NCBI GenBank assembly: GCA_029974875.1
Contig: JARKQP010000256.1
Location: forward strand, 1-58,852
Origin: Mobilitalea sp.
GTDB taxonomy: Bacteria > Bacillota_A > Clostridia > Lachnospirales > Lachnospiraceae
DNA length: 58,852 bases
Direction: 5' to 3'
Below, in pieces: positions 43,647-52,327 of this stretch. The notes below the pieces were generated by a model. It made no database searches. It was given only the letters and a program-made list of their open reading frames with translations, and had not been told where the DNA came from. A program made the position numbers and the translations under genes. Position 1 is the stretch's first letter. Each line of letters begins with the position of its first letter.

Positions 43647-45350
43647 ATGGTTTGTATTCAAGGACGGCCGGGAGCGCCGGGTGTAGCGAAGGGAATTGCT
43701 GTTGTAATGCAAAAACAAATAACTGCAGATGGAAGGAATTGTGATCCCCAGGGTGAACTTCAACATTTTGAAGATGCTCTGGCCGTATGCACGAAAGAAA
43801 TGCTGGAGCTTCATGAAAGACTTTCGAAAGCTGGAGAGGAAAGTGAAGCAAGGATCATCAAGGCCTATGCAATGATGCTGCAGGATAAAACCATGATAAA
43901 GCCTATGAAGGAAGCGGTCCTGGGTGGGAAATCAGCTTTTGAAGCGATTGATACGGAGGTAATGGCTATTTCTGATAAGCTGATAGCAATGGACAATGCC
44001 TATATGCGTGAACGGGCAGATGATATACGCCATGTTGGCAGCCTACTGAAAAGCAAGTTAAATGGTGAGGAAGAGATACAATTACCGCAGGAGCCCTTTG
44101 TATTGGTAGCGGAGGATCTCACTCCGGTGGATACATTAAAGCTTGACCGCACTTATTTGGCCGGACTGGTTACACAAATGGGAGGAGCCACTTCCCATAC
44201 GGTTATATTGGCGAAGACCATGGGGATTCCTGCAATAATCGGTATAGAGTCTGTTGTGGAAAAAATTTCGACAGGAGATAATTTGCTATTGGATGGAGGC
44301 AGCGGACAGATAATTATCCAGCCTGATGAGATGGCCTTGCATATATTTGAGGAACAGCAATGCGAGACAAAGAAACTGCGGCAAAAAATCAAGGAAAAAA
44401 ACCTGGGCATAGCTGCTACAGGAGATGGATATTCCATAGAGGTCTGCTGCAATATCGGTTCTCCGGAAGATATGGAATTGGTGAAGGAGATTACATATGA
44501 TGGTGTGGGGCTGTTTCGGACGGAGTTTCTATACAATGCCTTCCAAAGGTATCCTACCTTTGATGAGCAGCTGAAGGCATATCGGGAGGTAGCGGCGGCA
44601 GCGGATGGAAAACCAGTCATCATTCGCACCTTAGATATTGGTGGTGATAAGCACCTGCCTTATTTGGAATTGCCTAAAGAGGAAAATCCGTTTTTGGGGT
44701 ACCGGGCAGTTCGTATTTCTTTAAGCCGCAGGGAAATGTTTTTGGATCAATTAAGTGCAATTTTGGCAGCTGGAGATAATGTTCAGATAATGTTTCCAAT
44801 GATTACCCAGGTAAGGGAGCTTCTTGACTGTAAAGAACTGCTGGAATTAGCCAAGGAGCGTTTGCGTGAAAAGGGTATTCCTTACAATACAAGCCCTAAG
44901 GTTGGAATTATGGTGGAAACACCTGCCTGTGGTATTATGACAGACCGGTTTGCCAGGCTATGTGATTTTATGAGTATAGGTACAAATGATTTAACTCAAT
45001 ATGTTACTTGTGCGGACCGCAATAATCCTGCCGTGGAAGAGCTTTGCACCCCTTATAATCCGGCAATGCTGCGTCTGCTCGCACAAATTGCAAATGATTG
45101 TAAAAAGGCAGGGCTTCCCATAGGTGTATGTGGAGAATTGGCCGGAAACATGGACTATTTACCCTTCTTAATAGGGATTGGTATAGATAAACTGAGCGTT
45201 TCTCCGTCCTCGGTTGATTTGGTAAGGTTTATGGTATGCAGCGTGAAGCTTTCAAAGATGCAGATGCTTGCCCAGCAAGTACTGGAACTGGACGACCCCA
45301 GAGAGATAAAGAACATATTATCTCAGACCTGGAAAGACATTATAAAGTAA
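43647..45350 (+). CDS. PTS Enzyme I (phosphoenolpyruvate-protein phosphotransferase)
   Basis: The 567-residue enzyme starts the PTS relay by transferring phosphate from PEP to HPr. The order is standard: N-terminal HPr-binding helical domain, the swivelling histidine domain with GGATSHTVILAKTMGIPAIIG (active His), and the PEP-binding barrel with FRTEFLYN, RTLDIGGDKHLPYL and FMSIGTNDLTQYV. Length is normal. The ATG at 43647 follows GGAAGGGAGGACGG; an upstream 12-codon extension is unlikely. Finding Enzyme I within a sugar-specific operon is unusual and implies a private relay. Confidence 0.93.
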   Translation: MVCIQGRPGAPGVAKGIAVVMQKQITADGRNCDPQGELQHFEDALAVCTKEMLELHERLSKAGEESEARIIKAYAMMLQDKTMIKPMKEAVLGGKSAFEAIDTEVMAISDKLIAMDNAYMRERADDIRHVGSLLKSKLNGEEEIQLPQEPFVLVAEDLTPVDTLKLDRTYLAGLVTQMGGATSHTVILAKTMGIPAIIGIESVVEKISTGDNLLLDGGSGQIIIQPDEMALHIFEEQQCETKKLRQKIKEKNLGIAATGDGYSIEVCCNIGSPEDMELVKEITYDGVGLFRTEFLYNAFQRYPTFDEQLKAYREVAAAADGKPVIIRTLDIGGDKHLPYLELPKEENPFLGYRAVRISLSRREMFLDQLSAILAAGDNVQIMFPMITQVRELLDCKELLELAKERLREKGIPYNTSPKVGIMVETPACGIMTDRFARLCDFMSIGTNDLTQYVTCADRNNPAVEELCTPYNPAMLRLLAQIANDCKKAGLPIGVCGELAGNMDYLPFLIGIGIDKLSVSPSSVDLVRFMVCSVKLSKMQMLAQQVLELDDPREIKNILSQTWKDIIK

Positions 45351-45376
45351 TAAAACCCCTGGAGGTACGATAAGAG

Positions 45377-45829
45377 ATGCTTATACATGAAATAATTAAT
45401 CAAAATGCGGTAATTTATAATTTACCGGCAAAAGATAAATCGGAGGTTTTTGACTTGATAAGCCAAAAACTGTTTGAAGATGGAAGTATTACTTCCAAGG
45501 AAGCTTTTATAGAGGATGTTTATTTGCGGGAAAAAGAAGGAAAGACTGGCATTGGCGAGGGGGTGGCAATTCCCCATGGTAAATCCGAAGCTGTTACTAA
45601 GACCTGTATTGCCATTGCTAAATTAAAGGAGCCCATTCCCTGGGAGACCATAGACGGAAAACCGGTTAGAATTGTCATCATGTTTGCGGTGGACAACAAA
45701 GACAAAAACAATTATTTTGTTAAGCTCATGTCACAGGTGGCCCGTATGCTGGCCCATGAGGATTTTTGTGAGGGCCTGGTCAACGCAGGCAGCAAGGAAG
45801 AATTATTAGCACTATTTCAAAATGCTTAA
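45377..45829 (+). CDS. PTS fructose-type EIIA subunit
   Basis: The 150-residue domain of the fructose/mannitol EIIA family carries the phospho-histidine in IGEGVAIPHGKSEAV (near residue 67). It receives phosphate from the operon's own HPr and passes it to the EIIB cysteine. GGAGGTACGATAAGAG precedes its ATG. It resembles the C-terminal domain of the regulator at 39870, so the regulator may sense the same relay. The genetic order A after EI is separate from B and C. Confidence 0.92.
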   Translation: MLIHEIINQNAVIYNLPAKDKSEVFDLISQKLFEDGSITSKEAFIEDVYLREKEGKTGIGEGVAIPHGKSEAVTKTCIAIAKLKEPIPWETIDGKPVRIVIMFAVDNKDKNNYFVKLMSQVARMLAHEDFCEGLVNAGSKEELLALFQNA

Positions 45830-45844
45830 ATAGAGGAGGATATC

Positions 45845-46762
45845 ATGTTTACAAATATCAAACACATATTGGACGATGCAGCACAAAATTATTATGGAGT
45901 AATTGCCGGTAACGCCATTAATATGGAGACAGCGAAAGGGTTGATTACGGCGGCTCATGAGGAAAATGCGCCTCTTATCCTGATTATCGGCCAGGGGCAG
46001 ATGACACGTCATGCGAATGCGGAGCTTATGGTTCCCATGATAAAAACGCTGGCATCAAAGACACCGGCCCCAATTGCGCTCTGCCTGGATCATGGAACTG
46101 AATTTGAACGTATTGCCCATGCATTCCGCCATGGATTTTCATCCATCATGATCGACGCCTCTGCCCAGAGCATGGAAGAAAATATCGCCCGCACAAAAAG
46201 GATCGTGGAGCTCTGCCATCCCCAGGGTGTTCCGGTAGAGGGAGAGCTTGGTCATGTGGGAATGGCGGCACGGGGAGACGGGCAGGATGAGTCATTATAT
46301 ACTAAGCCGGAGGATGCAGTTCGCTTTGTAAGGGAAACAGGAGTAGACTGCCTGGCCATCGCCTGCGGAACTGCCCATGGAAAATATCCGGAGGGCTATG
46401 TGCCTAAAATCAATTTTGACTTAATACGGGCTGTTAAGGAAGCTACGGGTGGAATGCCCCTTGCGTTGCATGGCAGCTCCGGTTCAGGAGATGAAAATAT
46501 CCGCTTAGCGGTAAAGGCAGGTATCAATAAGATAAATGTTGCCACAGAAATTTTAACAGCTTGCTGGAACCGGCTAAATGAACTGCGCAGCTGGGAGACC
46601 ATGACCACCATGGATCCTTTTATGCAGATGGAGGATGCTGCTAAGGAAATGGCCAGACACTGGATACGTTTGGCAGGCTCCTCAGGTAAGGCGGAGCACT
46701 TTAAGCCAAATTATACCTTTGGAGACCCGGTGGCTAAGACCTATAATTTACAAGGGGAATAA
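45845..46762 (+). CDS. Class II fructose/tagatose-bisphosphate aldolase
   Basis: The 305-residue zinc aldolase cleaves a ketose bisphosphate to dihydroxyacetone phosphate and an aldehyde. The metal-site sequences are in place: CLDHGTEFERI near residue 80, VEGELGHVG (with the metal-binding Glu), TAHGKYPEGY, LHGSSGSGDENIR and NKINVATE. It lies in the PTS operon, 16 bp after EIIA, behind GAGGAGGATATC. A phosphofructokinase is missing, so either a housekeeping kinase supplies the bisphosphate or this aldolase works directly on a PTS-made monophosphate. The GatY/KbaY branch fits about as well as FbaA. Confidence 0.88.
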   Translation: MFTNIKHILDDAAQNYYGVIAGNAINMETAKGLITAAHEENAPLILIIGQGQMTRHANAELMVPMIKTLASKTPAPIALCLDHGTEFERIAHAFRHGFSSIMIDASAQSMEENIARTKRIVELCHPQGVPVEGELGHVGMAARGDGQDESLYTKPEDAVRFVRETGVDCLAIACGTAHGKYPEGYVPKINFDLIRAVKEATGGMPLALHGSSGSGDENIRLAVKAGINKINVATEILTACWNRLNELRSWETMTTMDPFMQMEDAAKEMARHWIRLAGSSGKAEHFKPNYTFGDPVAKTYNLQGE

Positions 46763-46788
46763 AACATACATTACGCGGAGGGTTTCAG

Positions 46789-47124
46789 ATGAAATATTAT
46801 ATGCATAAGAAGGATGCTAAGGAGGTACTCTCAGGGCACGGCCATGGATCCTTCCCGCTGTTAACGGCTGAGCATGGCTGCACTGGCGGCTGCTGCACCG
46901 GGATTAGCTATTACACAGCCCTTGAATATACGCCGCCGGCGGTTCATGAGGATCAGGAGGGGTTCTATGTGATTAATGGCAGGGGTACAGCGCGTATTGC
47001 TGAAACAGAATTTTCTGTTGAGCCGGATATGTCTTTTATAGCGCCAGCTGGGGCAGTCCATCAATTCAAATGTGATTGTGGGGAGGCACCTCTTGTTTTA
47101 TTTTGGTTTCATGCACAGGCATAA
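46789..47124 (+). CDS. Small cupin-domain protein
   Basis: The 111-residue product is a single cupin barrel. Motif 1 reads PPAVHEDQEGFYVINGRG, with HED where HxH is typical, and motif 2 reads PAGAVHQF. A Gly/Cys/His-rich N-terminal part (GHGHGSFP, HGCTGGCC) is unusual and may add a metal site. It is the last gene of the PTS operon behind GCGGAGGG. Cupins near sugar genes act as isomerases, epimerases or sensors. No substrate can be named. Confidence 0.75.
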   Translation: MKYYMHKKDAKEVLSGHGHGSFPLLTAEHGCTGGCCTGISYYTALEYTPPAVHEDQEGFYVINGRGTARIAETEFSVEPDMSFIAPAGAVHQFKCDCGEAPLVLFWFHAQA

Positions 47125-47391
47125 TAATGCATTTTAATAGTGATAATGTATCTCGAAAATAGTTTTTATAGAGGAAACCGCCCCCTGCCACATTTCCACC
47201 GAATAGTCGATACATTAAAAGTGAAGATATTTTATATGAAATTAAGAAGATTCAGCGGAGCCAGGTGCTGTCAGAGAGTATGACTTACGATTGTGTGAAG
47301 CGTGGAATCCGAAAGAGGTGGAGTGGTAAGGTTACTTTGGAAATGAAAAAATGTATCATGTAGAATGATAATTAAATAGTATTGAGGGCAT

Positions 47392-47499
47392 AAAAGGACA
47401 TCTTGAAAATGATTTTTGAGGTGACCCCCATAAGGTTAGATTTTCAGGTCTAATTTATGGGGGTCACCTCATTTTACGGGTCAATTAAGGTGTCTTTTT
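47392..47499. repeat. Palindromic element, possible paired IS ends (MITE-like)
   Basis: The core is a 17-bp perfect inverted repeat (TGAGGTGACCCCCATAA at 47417-47433 and its complement at 47455-47471), with TTAGA/TCTAA and an 8-nt loop inside. An imperfect extension reaches AAAAGGACATCTT on the left and AAGGTGTCTTTTT on the right, about 108 bp in all. It looks like two insertion-sequence ends brought together. It could also terminate the PTS operon. The stretch before it, 47125-47390, has no gene I can support. Confidence 0.6.
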
Positions 47500-47593
47500 G
47501 TACTAGCTTGCCCCTTTCTATATTTTGTGAAAGGAGTATGATTTTAAATTACAATCTTTTCTGATTGATAATGGCAAAAATTATAGCTGTATC

Positions 47594-49801
47594 CTATTCC
47601 GAAAGATAAACATTAGCTTTTTCTATAATATGATCAGCAGTTTCCTCCGTCGGCAGGTTCCCCTGGAAGAATTCCCAGGTCTCCTCCTTTAAGGTTTCCA
47701 ATAAAGGGCCGTTCTTAACAATCCGGTTGGATGCCTTAGAACAGTTTTGGACCAATTGATCCATCTGCTCCTTCTCAAGGGCCTCAAAATAATATACCTT
47801 GTCGCTCTCCGAACTGCCGAATGCGAAGCCATATGCACTCCGGTCTGCCTGGGAATTTAAGAGTAATGCATTTTTGTTGACGGGAAAACCGTCATAAAAG
47901 TCAGTGTTTTGTATTTCTTCTGATAAAACCAAGGAGAGAAATTCTTTGCAAAGCTCCTGATTTTTACTGGCCTGGTTGATGCCTAATTCGCAGGATGGGA
48001 GAAAGGAATCTTCAAAAACCGTATAATCGCCCTTGATTAATTCTACCATGCGAATGGGGCTGATTGCAGCGTTAAAGCCGCCGCATTCCAGTAAAGAAAG
48101 CTCAATCTTGCCGTCCAGGCTCATTTCATGATTTATATTATACTGGTCATCACCTGTATATTCCTTTATGATGCCGATGCTGTCTCCAAGGGCTTTTAAT
48201 TTATTTAACTCGGAAACCAGCCTTTCTTTATTGATTTTCCCGTTGTCATCTAATATTTTGTTTGTAATATAGGGTGCAAAGGTGGTGATAAAATCATCCA
48301 GGGTCATGTTTCCAAAGAAAGTCCCGTCCCTGTGGCTAGCCGTATAGCCGGCCAGCTCCTTCAGTGTGCCAAGGTTTTGTATATCGGAGGCTTTGCCGCA
48401 TAGGAGCGGAAGGATAAAGCGGGCAGGCACGTAATAGGCCTTATCCTCCTTTATGTAGCTTTTCACGATGTCTGGGTACAGCTCACCTTTATCGACCATA
48501 GGTTGGACAATATCCCCGATATCAGCAAGGACACCTTTTTCTATAAAGGAATCTACCGGAAGCTCATCCAGCACCAGAAGGTCAGGCCCCTTACCCGCGA
48601 GAAGCTCCGTGTTGAGCGCACGTATATAATCATCTTTAATAGTTTGGTTCGCCGCCCGATATTCGCTGTCACTCATAGCAATGGAAAAGCTGATTTTGAC
48701 TTCAGGGTGGGATTTGTGGAATATGGCTGCGGCATGCCTTAAAGTGGCATTTTCTTTTAAGGCATAAATGTTTAATTCGTTGGAGGGTACCGTGTCAACG
48801 GATTTATCATAGGAATATTTCATGAGGGAGTAACCATTTTCTGAATTATACAGGATGTAGTAATTAGCATCGGAGCCTGCTGCAAAACCCATAGTCCACA
48901 TAGTCTGCATACTTAATGAGGTCAAGGTTCCATCCACTATAGTCTGCCATGTGGAGGTTCCTTCCTCCAGGACATGGATGCCTCCCGCATCACATAGGGC
49001 CATTTCCTTCTTATCATTCATATCAAAATAGGTATAAGTGTAGCCTTTAAAGTCTGCCTTATAAGGATAATTGGTTTTCTTATCCTCCGCTGTGTCATAG
49101 ATATCGATACCCAACAGCTTTTCACTATTGTCTATCTGGCCAAGGATCAGTGAATCGCCTGCGGCGGTCATTATGGTTTCCGTATATTGTTGTCCGGTAA
49201 TGCTTTTTTGTTTTGAAAAATTGTCCTTATCGTAAAAAGCGACTTCCCCGTCAAAGAAAAGGGCGGCTAAAGTACCATCCTCCAATACGGCAACCCTTCT
49301 GGGGGCATTGGAGGATCTGTTTCCCGAACCTGTTTCCTCCCAGCCCTCAGGGGAAATAGGTTCATAGGTTGTGCCATCAGTACTGCGAAAGAGATAGGCT
49401 TTGAAGCTGTGATCCTCAGACACAAGATAATACAGAAATTGGTTTCCATTGGCATCTTCAAAAATTTTAGGTTCATAGAAGCCTTCCTTCAGAAGACCCT
49501 CTGATTTTAGCCATTCCGGGGTGGATCCGCTCCAGCTCCCGTCCTGATTCAGCTGGTAGCCGGTGACGGTGAAGGGTTCCTTGTAAGAAAATGCATACAG
49601 GAATGGCATGCCATTCTTTTTAGTCAGCTGCAAGACCGTGCTTCTGTCAAATGTTTCGGGCAATGATGTGTCTATTTCTACATAACGCCCTTTGATATTA
49701 GGATTAATATTAGTACTGGAAACATTTTTTTCTTCTTTTGTACTGCTGCAGCCTGTAAGTAGAAGTACAAGTACTAATAAGCCGGCAAATACTTTTTTCA
49801 T
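47594..49801 (-). CDS. Lipoprotein: beta-propeller-like region fused to an extracellular solute-binding domain
   Basis: The 735-residue exported protein has a lipobox LLTGCSS (Cys near residue 18). Residues of about 40-325 form many short beta-strand repeats with Gly/Asn-Asp turns (VLEDGTLAALFFDGEVAFYDK, ALCDAGGIHVLEEGTSTW), consistent with a beta-propeller. From about 335 (NELNIYALKENATLRHAAAIF) the chain is a family 1 solute-binding protein, with GKGPDLLVLDELP, GFPVNKNAL and a helical C-terminus. Usual sugar receptors are about 420 residues, so the N-terminal half is an added module. It is transcribed away from a two-component pair and MalF/MalG-type permeases, its likely partners. GAGGTTTCA precedes the ATG. 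Confidence 0.8.
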   Translation of the reverse strand: MKKVFAGLLVLVLLLTGCSSTKEEKNVSSTNINPNIKGRYVEIDTSLPETFDRSTVLQLTKKNGMPFLYAFSYKEPFTVTGYQLNQDGSWSGSTPEWLKSEGLLKEGFYEPKIFEDANGNQFLYYLVSEDHSFKAYLFRSTDGTTYEPISPEGWEETGSGNRSSNAPRRVAVLEDGTLAALFFDGEVAFYDKDNFSKQKSITGQQYTETIMTAAGDSLILGQIDNSEKLLGIDIYDTAEDKKTNYPYKADFKGYTYTYFDMNDKKEMALCDAGGIHVLEEGTSTWQTIVDGTLTSLSMQTMWTMGFAAGSDANYYILYNSENGYSLMKYSYDKSVDTVPSNELNIYALKENATLRHAAAIFHKSHPEVKISFSIAMSDSEYRAANQTIKDDYIRALNTELLAGKGPDLLVLDELPVDSFIEKGVLADIGDIVQPMVDKGELYPDIVKSYIKEDKAYYVPARFILPLLCGKASDIQNLGTLKELAGYTASHRDGTFFGNMTLDDFITTFAPYITNKILDDNGKINKERLVSELNKLKALGDSIGIIKEYTGDDQYNINHEMSLDGKIELSLLECGGFNAAISPIRMVELIKGDYTVFEDSFLPSCELGINQASKNQELCKEFLSLVLSEEIQNTDFYDGFPVNKNALLLNSQADRSAYGFAFGSSESDKVYYFEALEKEQMDQLVQNCSKASNRIVKNGPLLETLKEETWEFFQGNLPTEETADHIIEKANVYLSE

Positions 49802-49816
49802 TGAAACCTCGATTCC

Positions 49817-49885
49817 GGTGCTTTAGCACCCTTTAATAATAACACCTTTGTGCCCCGGCACAAATTGCCCGTTGAAAAACTTGAA
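49817..49885. promoter_or_regulatory. Palindromes in the divergent control region
   Basis: The gap between the lipoprotein and response-regulator genes holds GGTGCT-TT-AGCACC (49817-49830) and TTTGTGCC-CC-GGCACAAA (49847-49864). The arms AACACCT and AGGTGTT (49841-49847 and 49879-49885) enclose the second. They are candidate binding sites for the adjacent response regulator or leader hairpins of the lipoprotein mRNA. Confidence 0.5.
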
Positions 49886-50003
49886 GGCAGGTGTTGTAAT
49901 AAGCTTATGGATATGTTATAACGTCTTTATCTCTAACCAATCTTAAATAAATTATATTTTATTTAGAATATTTCGTATATATGAAAAAGAAAGGGTGAAG
50001 GAA

Positions 50004-50675
50004 ATGCGTATTTTGGTCATTGAAGATGACAAAGAATTATGCTCCATCCTGGAATATCAATTGAAAAAGTCGGGGATGGAAGCGGATTTTTGCCATGATG
50101 GGGAAGAGGCGCTGCTATACGGTACGAAGCAGACCTATGATGTTATTATGCTGGACCGGATGCTTCCCGGAATGGAGGGCATTACGGTTTTAGAAAAGCT
50201 GAGGAAGCACAGGATTGCAACTCCCGTCATTATGGTAACTGCCATGGATCAGCTGAAAAACCGGATTGAAGGCCTGGATTCGGGAGCGGACGATTATCTG
50301 ACAAAGCCCTTTGAAATGAAAGAGCTGCTGGCCAGGCTCCGTGCCTTGGCAAGGAGGCCTGCAAGAATTGAGAGCATCGATGAATTTTGTTTTTCCGATT
50401 TACGGTTGGATTTGGGGAAAATGAAATTGCTCCGGGGGGAAGAAAGTTGCAGCTTATCCAAAAGAGAAGGGGATCTTTTGGCTTTTTTTATTAAGAATAA
50501 GGGGCAGATATTAACAAGGGAGCTGCTCTTAACAAGGGTGTGGGGAGCGGATAGCTTTGTGACAGATGGGAATTTGGATAATTTCATCTGTTTCCTGCGC
50601 AAAAGGCTGAAATCAGTACATAGCCATGCTACCATAAAAACAATACGGTCGGTCGGATACCAACTGGAGGAATAG
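50004..50675 (+). CDS. OmpR/PhoB-type response regulator
   Basis: The 223-residue regulator has a receiver domain (MRILVIEDDKELCSILEYQL; phospho-acceptor Asp in VIMLDRMLPGMEG near residue 51; conserved Lys in DYLTKPFEMKELLARL). The winged-helix effector follows (LSKREGDLLAFFIKNKGQILTREL, ending KTIRSVGYQLEE). The open frame begins with GTG at 49995, but GGGTGAAGGAA favours the ATG at 50004. It is co-transcribed with the histidine kinase, 2 bp between them. Likely targets are the divergent lipoprotein gene and the downstream transport operon. Confidence 0.9.
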   Translation: MRILVIEDDKELCSILEYQLKKSGMEADFCHDGEEALLYGTKQTYDVIMLDRMLPGMEGITVLEKLRKHRIATPVIMVTAMDQLKNRIEGLDSGADDYLTKPFEMKELLARLRALARRPARIESIDEFCFSDLRLDLGKMKLLRGEESCSLSKREGDLLAFFIKNKGQILTRELLLTRVWGADSFVTDGNLDNFICFLRKRLKSVHSHATIKTIRSVGYQLEE

Positions 50676-50677
50676 GT

Positions 50678-51961
50678 ATGTTTAACAAGCTGAAAAGAAG
50701 GCTGGTGCTTTTGTACGGTATTACCTCAAGCATTATCCTGACAATCATTATAACAGGGGCATATATCATAAATAACCGTCAGAGCCAGGAGCAAAGCATG
50801 ATCCTGTTTGAGAAGAATATGGAACAGGTTGTTGAAAAGGTGCGCTCGGCGGATGTCATTGACAACACCTGGTTAGTCAGGATGCAGGAGGATAACCGTT
50901 TATTTTTGTATATCGAGGATAACGGAAAAAAGCTTACCAAATATCGGATGAACGAACTGCCTGATTCCGGGGAGCTTGTTGGGAAGCTAAAAAAACTGGC
51001 AGCAGGGGAAGGAATGGACCTGGATAGAAAACCGCTGTATCCGGCTCTGGAGAAGACGCCTGTGTATACCGTAAGCCCGGACAGAGGGAAGGAATATTAC
51101 GGCATGGCGGCTGTGATTCCAAAGAATAAGGGCTGGATGGGTATCATAGCCATAAGCTGTGACAGCCTGGGGTCAGGTATTTTATTAAAGCAGCTGCTTT
51201 TATATGTTTTTATTGATTTCATTGGCGTAGCGGCATTATTCCTGATCAGCTCCCTCTATATCGGAAAGGTGATAAACCCCTTGGAGGAGGGGCAAAAAAA
51301 GCAGGTCGCTTTTGTGGCTGCAGCTTCCCATGAGCTTCGGACACCTCTCACTGTAATTAAAGCCGGATTAGCATCCATAGGGGAGGATATGTCAAAGGCA
51401 GATCATTTTCTCCCCCACATTGAGGAGGAGTGTAACCGGATGACAAGGCTGATTAGTGATATGCTTTTATTAGCCTCTTCTGATGCCAAGACCTGGAGCC
51501 TTTTAAAGGAGCCGGTAGAAATGGACACCCTTCTGATAGAGACCTATGATATGTTTTGCACCTGCTATAATGAGAAAAAATATCAATTAACCCTTGATTT
51601 GCCGGAGGAGGAGCTGCGTAAGGGATATGGGGACAGGGAACGTATAAAGCAGATATTGACCATATTAATAGATAACGCCATGAGCCATACAGCCCCAGGG
51701 GGAAGCATTGCCCTCCGCGCTTACAATCAAAAGGGCTGTGTACTGATAGAAGTGGAGGATCATGGATCTGGGATTTGTGATGAAGATAAAAAACAGGTCT
51801 TTGAGAGGTTCTACCGTGGGGACCGGTCAAGAAACGATAAGAAGCATTTTGGTCTGGGGCTTAGCATTGCAAAGGAGTTGGCAGAGCTTCATGATGGCAG
51901 TATCTTCATAAAGGATACGCCCGGAGGCGGAGCAACCTTTGCGCTGCGGCTGCCCTGGTAG
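50678..51961 (+). CDS. Sensor histidine kinase with minimal linker
   Basis: The 427-residue kinase has a first span at about residues 11-31 and an extracytoplasmic domain of about 130 residues. A second span at about 168-190 is followed after only some 20 residues by the phospho-histidine helix FVAAASHELRTPLTVIK. A full HAMP domain (about 50 residues) does not fit. The ATPase boxes are intact: ILIDNAMSHTAPGG, EDHGSGICDEDK, FGLGLSIAKELAELH. It pairs with the response regulator just upstream. The outer loop could read the state of the neighbouring lipoprotein or permeases. A terminator follows. Confidence 0.88.
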   Translation: MFNKLKRRLVLLYGITSSIILTIIITGAYIINNRQSQEQSMILFEKNMEQVVEKVRSADVIDNTWLVRMQEDNRLFLYIEDNGKKLTKYRMNELPDSGELVGKLKKLAAGEGMDLDRKPLYPALEKTPVYTVSPDRGKEYYGMAAVIPKNKGWMGIIAISCDSLGSGILLKQLLLYVFIDFIGVAALFLISSLYIGKVINPLEEGQKKQVAFVAAASHELRTPLTVIKAGLASIGEDMSKADHFLPHIEEECNRMTRLISDMLLLASSDAKTWSLLKEPVEMDTLLIETYDMFCTCYNEKKYQLTLDLPEEELRKGYGDRERIKQILTILIDNAMSHTAPGGSIALRAYNQKGCVLIEVEDHGSGICDEDKKQVFERFYRGDRSRNDKKHFGLGLSIAKELAELHDGSIFIKDTPGGGATFALRLPW

Positions 51962-51995
51962 GGAAGGGAAAACTAAATAGGGTTTTGGCAAGAAG

Positions 51996-52033
51996 CGGCG
52001 TGCGGGCTGGAATTTCAGTCCGTGCGCTGTTTT
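51996..52033 (+). terminator. Terminator after the two-component genes
   Basis: A 14-bp stem using four GU pairs (CGGCGTGCGGGCTG with CAGTCCGTGCGCTG), loop of 6 nt, is followed by TTTT. An additional inverted repeat TCTCTAAA/TTTAGAGA lies at 52107-52133 and could be an operator for the next operon. Confidence 0.6.
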
Positions 52034-52195
52034 ACTATATAGAGAATTTCTTGGATTATTTTATGGAATAGCTCCTGCTCCAAAAAATCCGGCGCGGGGA
52101 GGATACTCTCTAAAATTAAAGATTCTTTAGAGATAACAGGAATAAAATTATTACTATAATGCTGGAAAAGGAGCATCTCTTAGGGTTAATAAAAA

Positions 52196-52283
52196 TGTAA
52201 GGGGTGTAAAAAACATAAAAGTTGTAAAATGCAAGGATCGTAAAGAAATATAAAAGCTATAAAAAGTAAGGATTGTAAAGTAA
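52196..52283 (+). repeat. Degenerate AT-rich tandem repeat in the permease leader
   Basis: Strings of the form GYAAGGATYGTAAAG followed by ATAAAAGYTRTAAAA recur two and a half times with a period of about 35 bp. The array ends where the permease frame opens. It is the third such leader array in the window. Confidence 0.5.
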
Positions 52284-52327
52284 TGCGAGAGCTGCTAAAG
52301 AAGTTTACGTATGAAGGAAAAGGTGCT

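Noticed and set aside
47235..47365. Short open stretch (DILYEIKKIQRSQVL...) as a transposase or recombinase remnant
   Set aside because: No start codon with ribosome site and no motif I can place. It may be debris from an insertion, but evidence is too thin.
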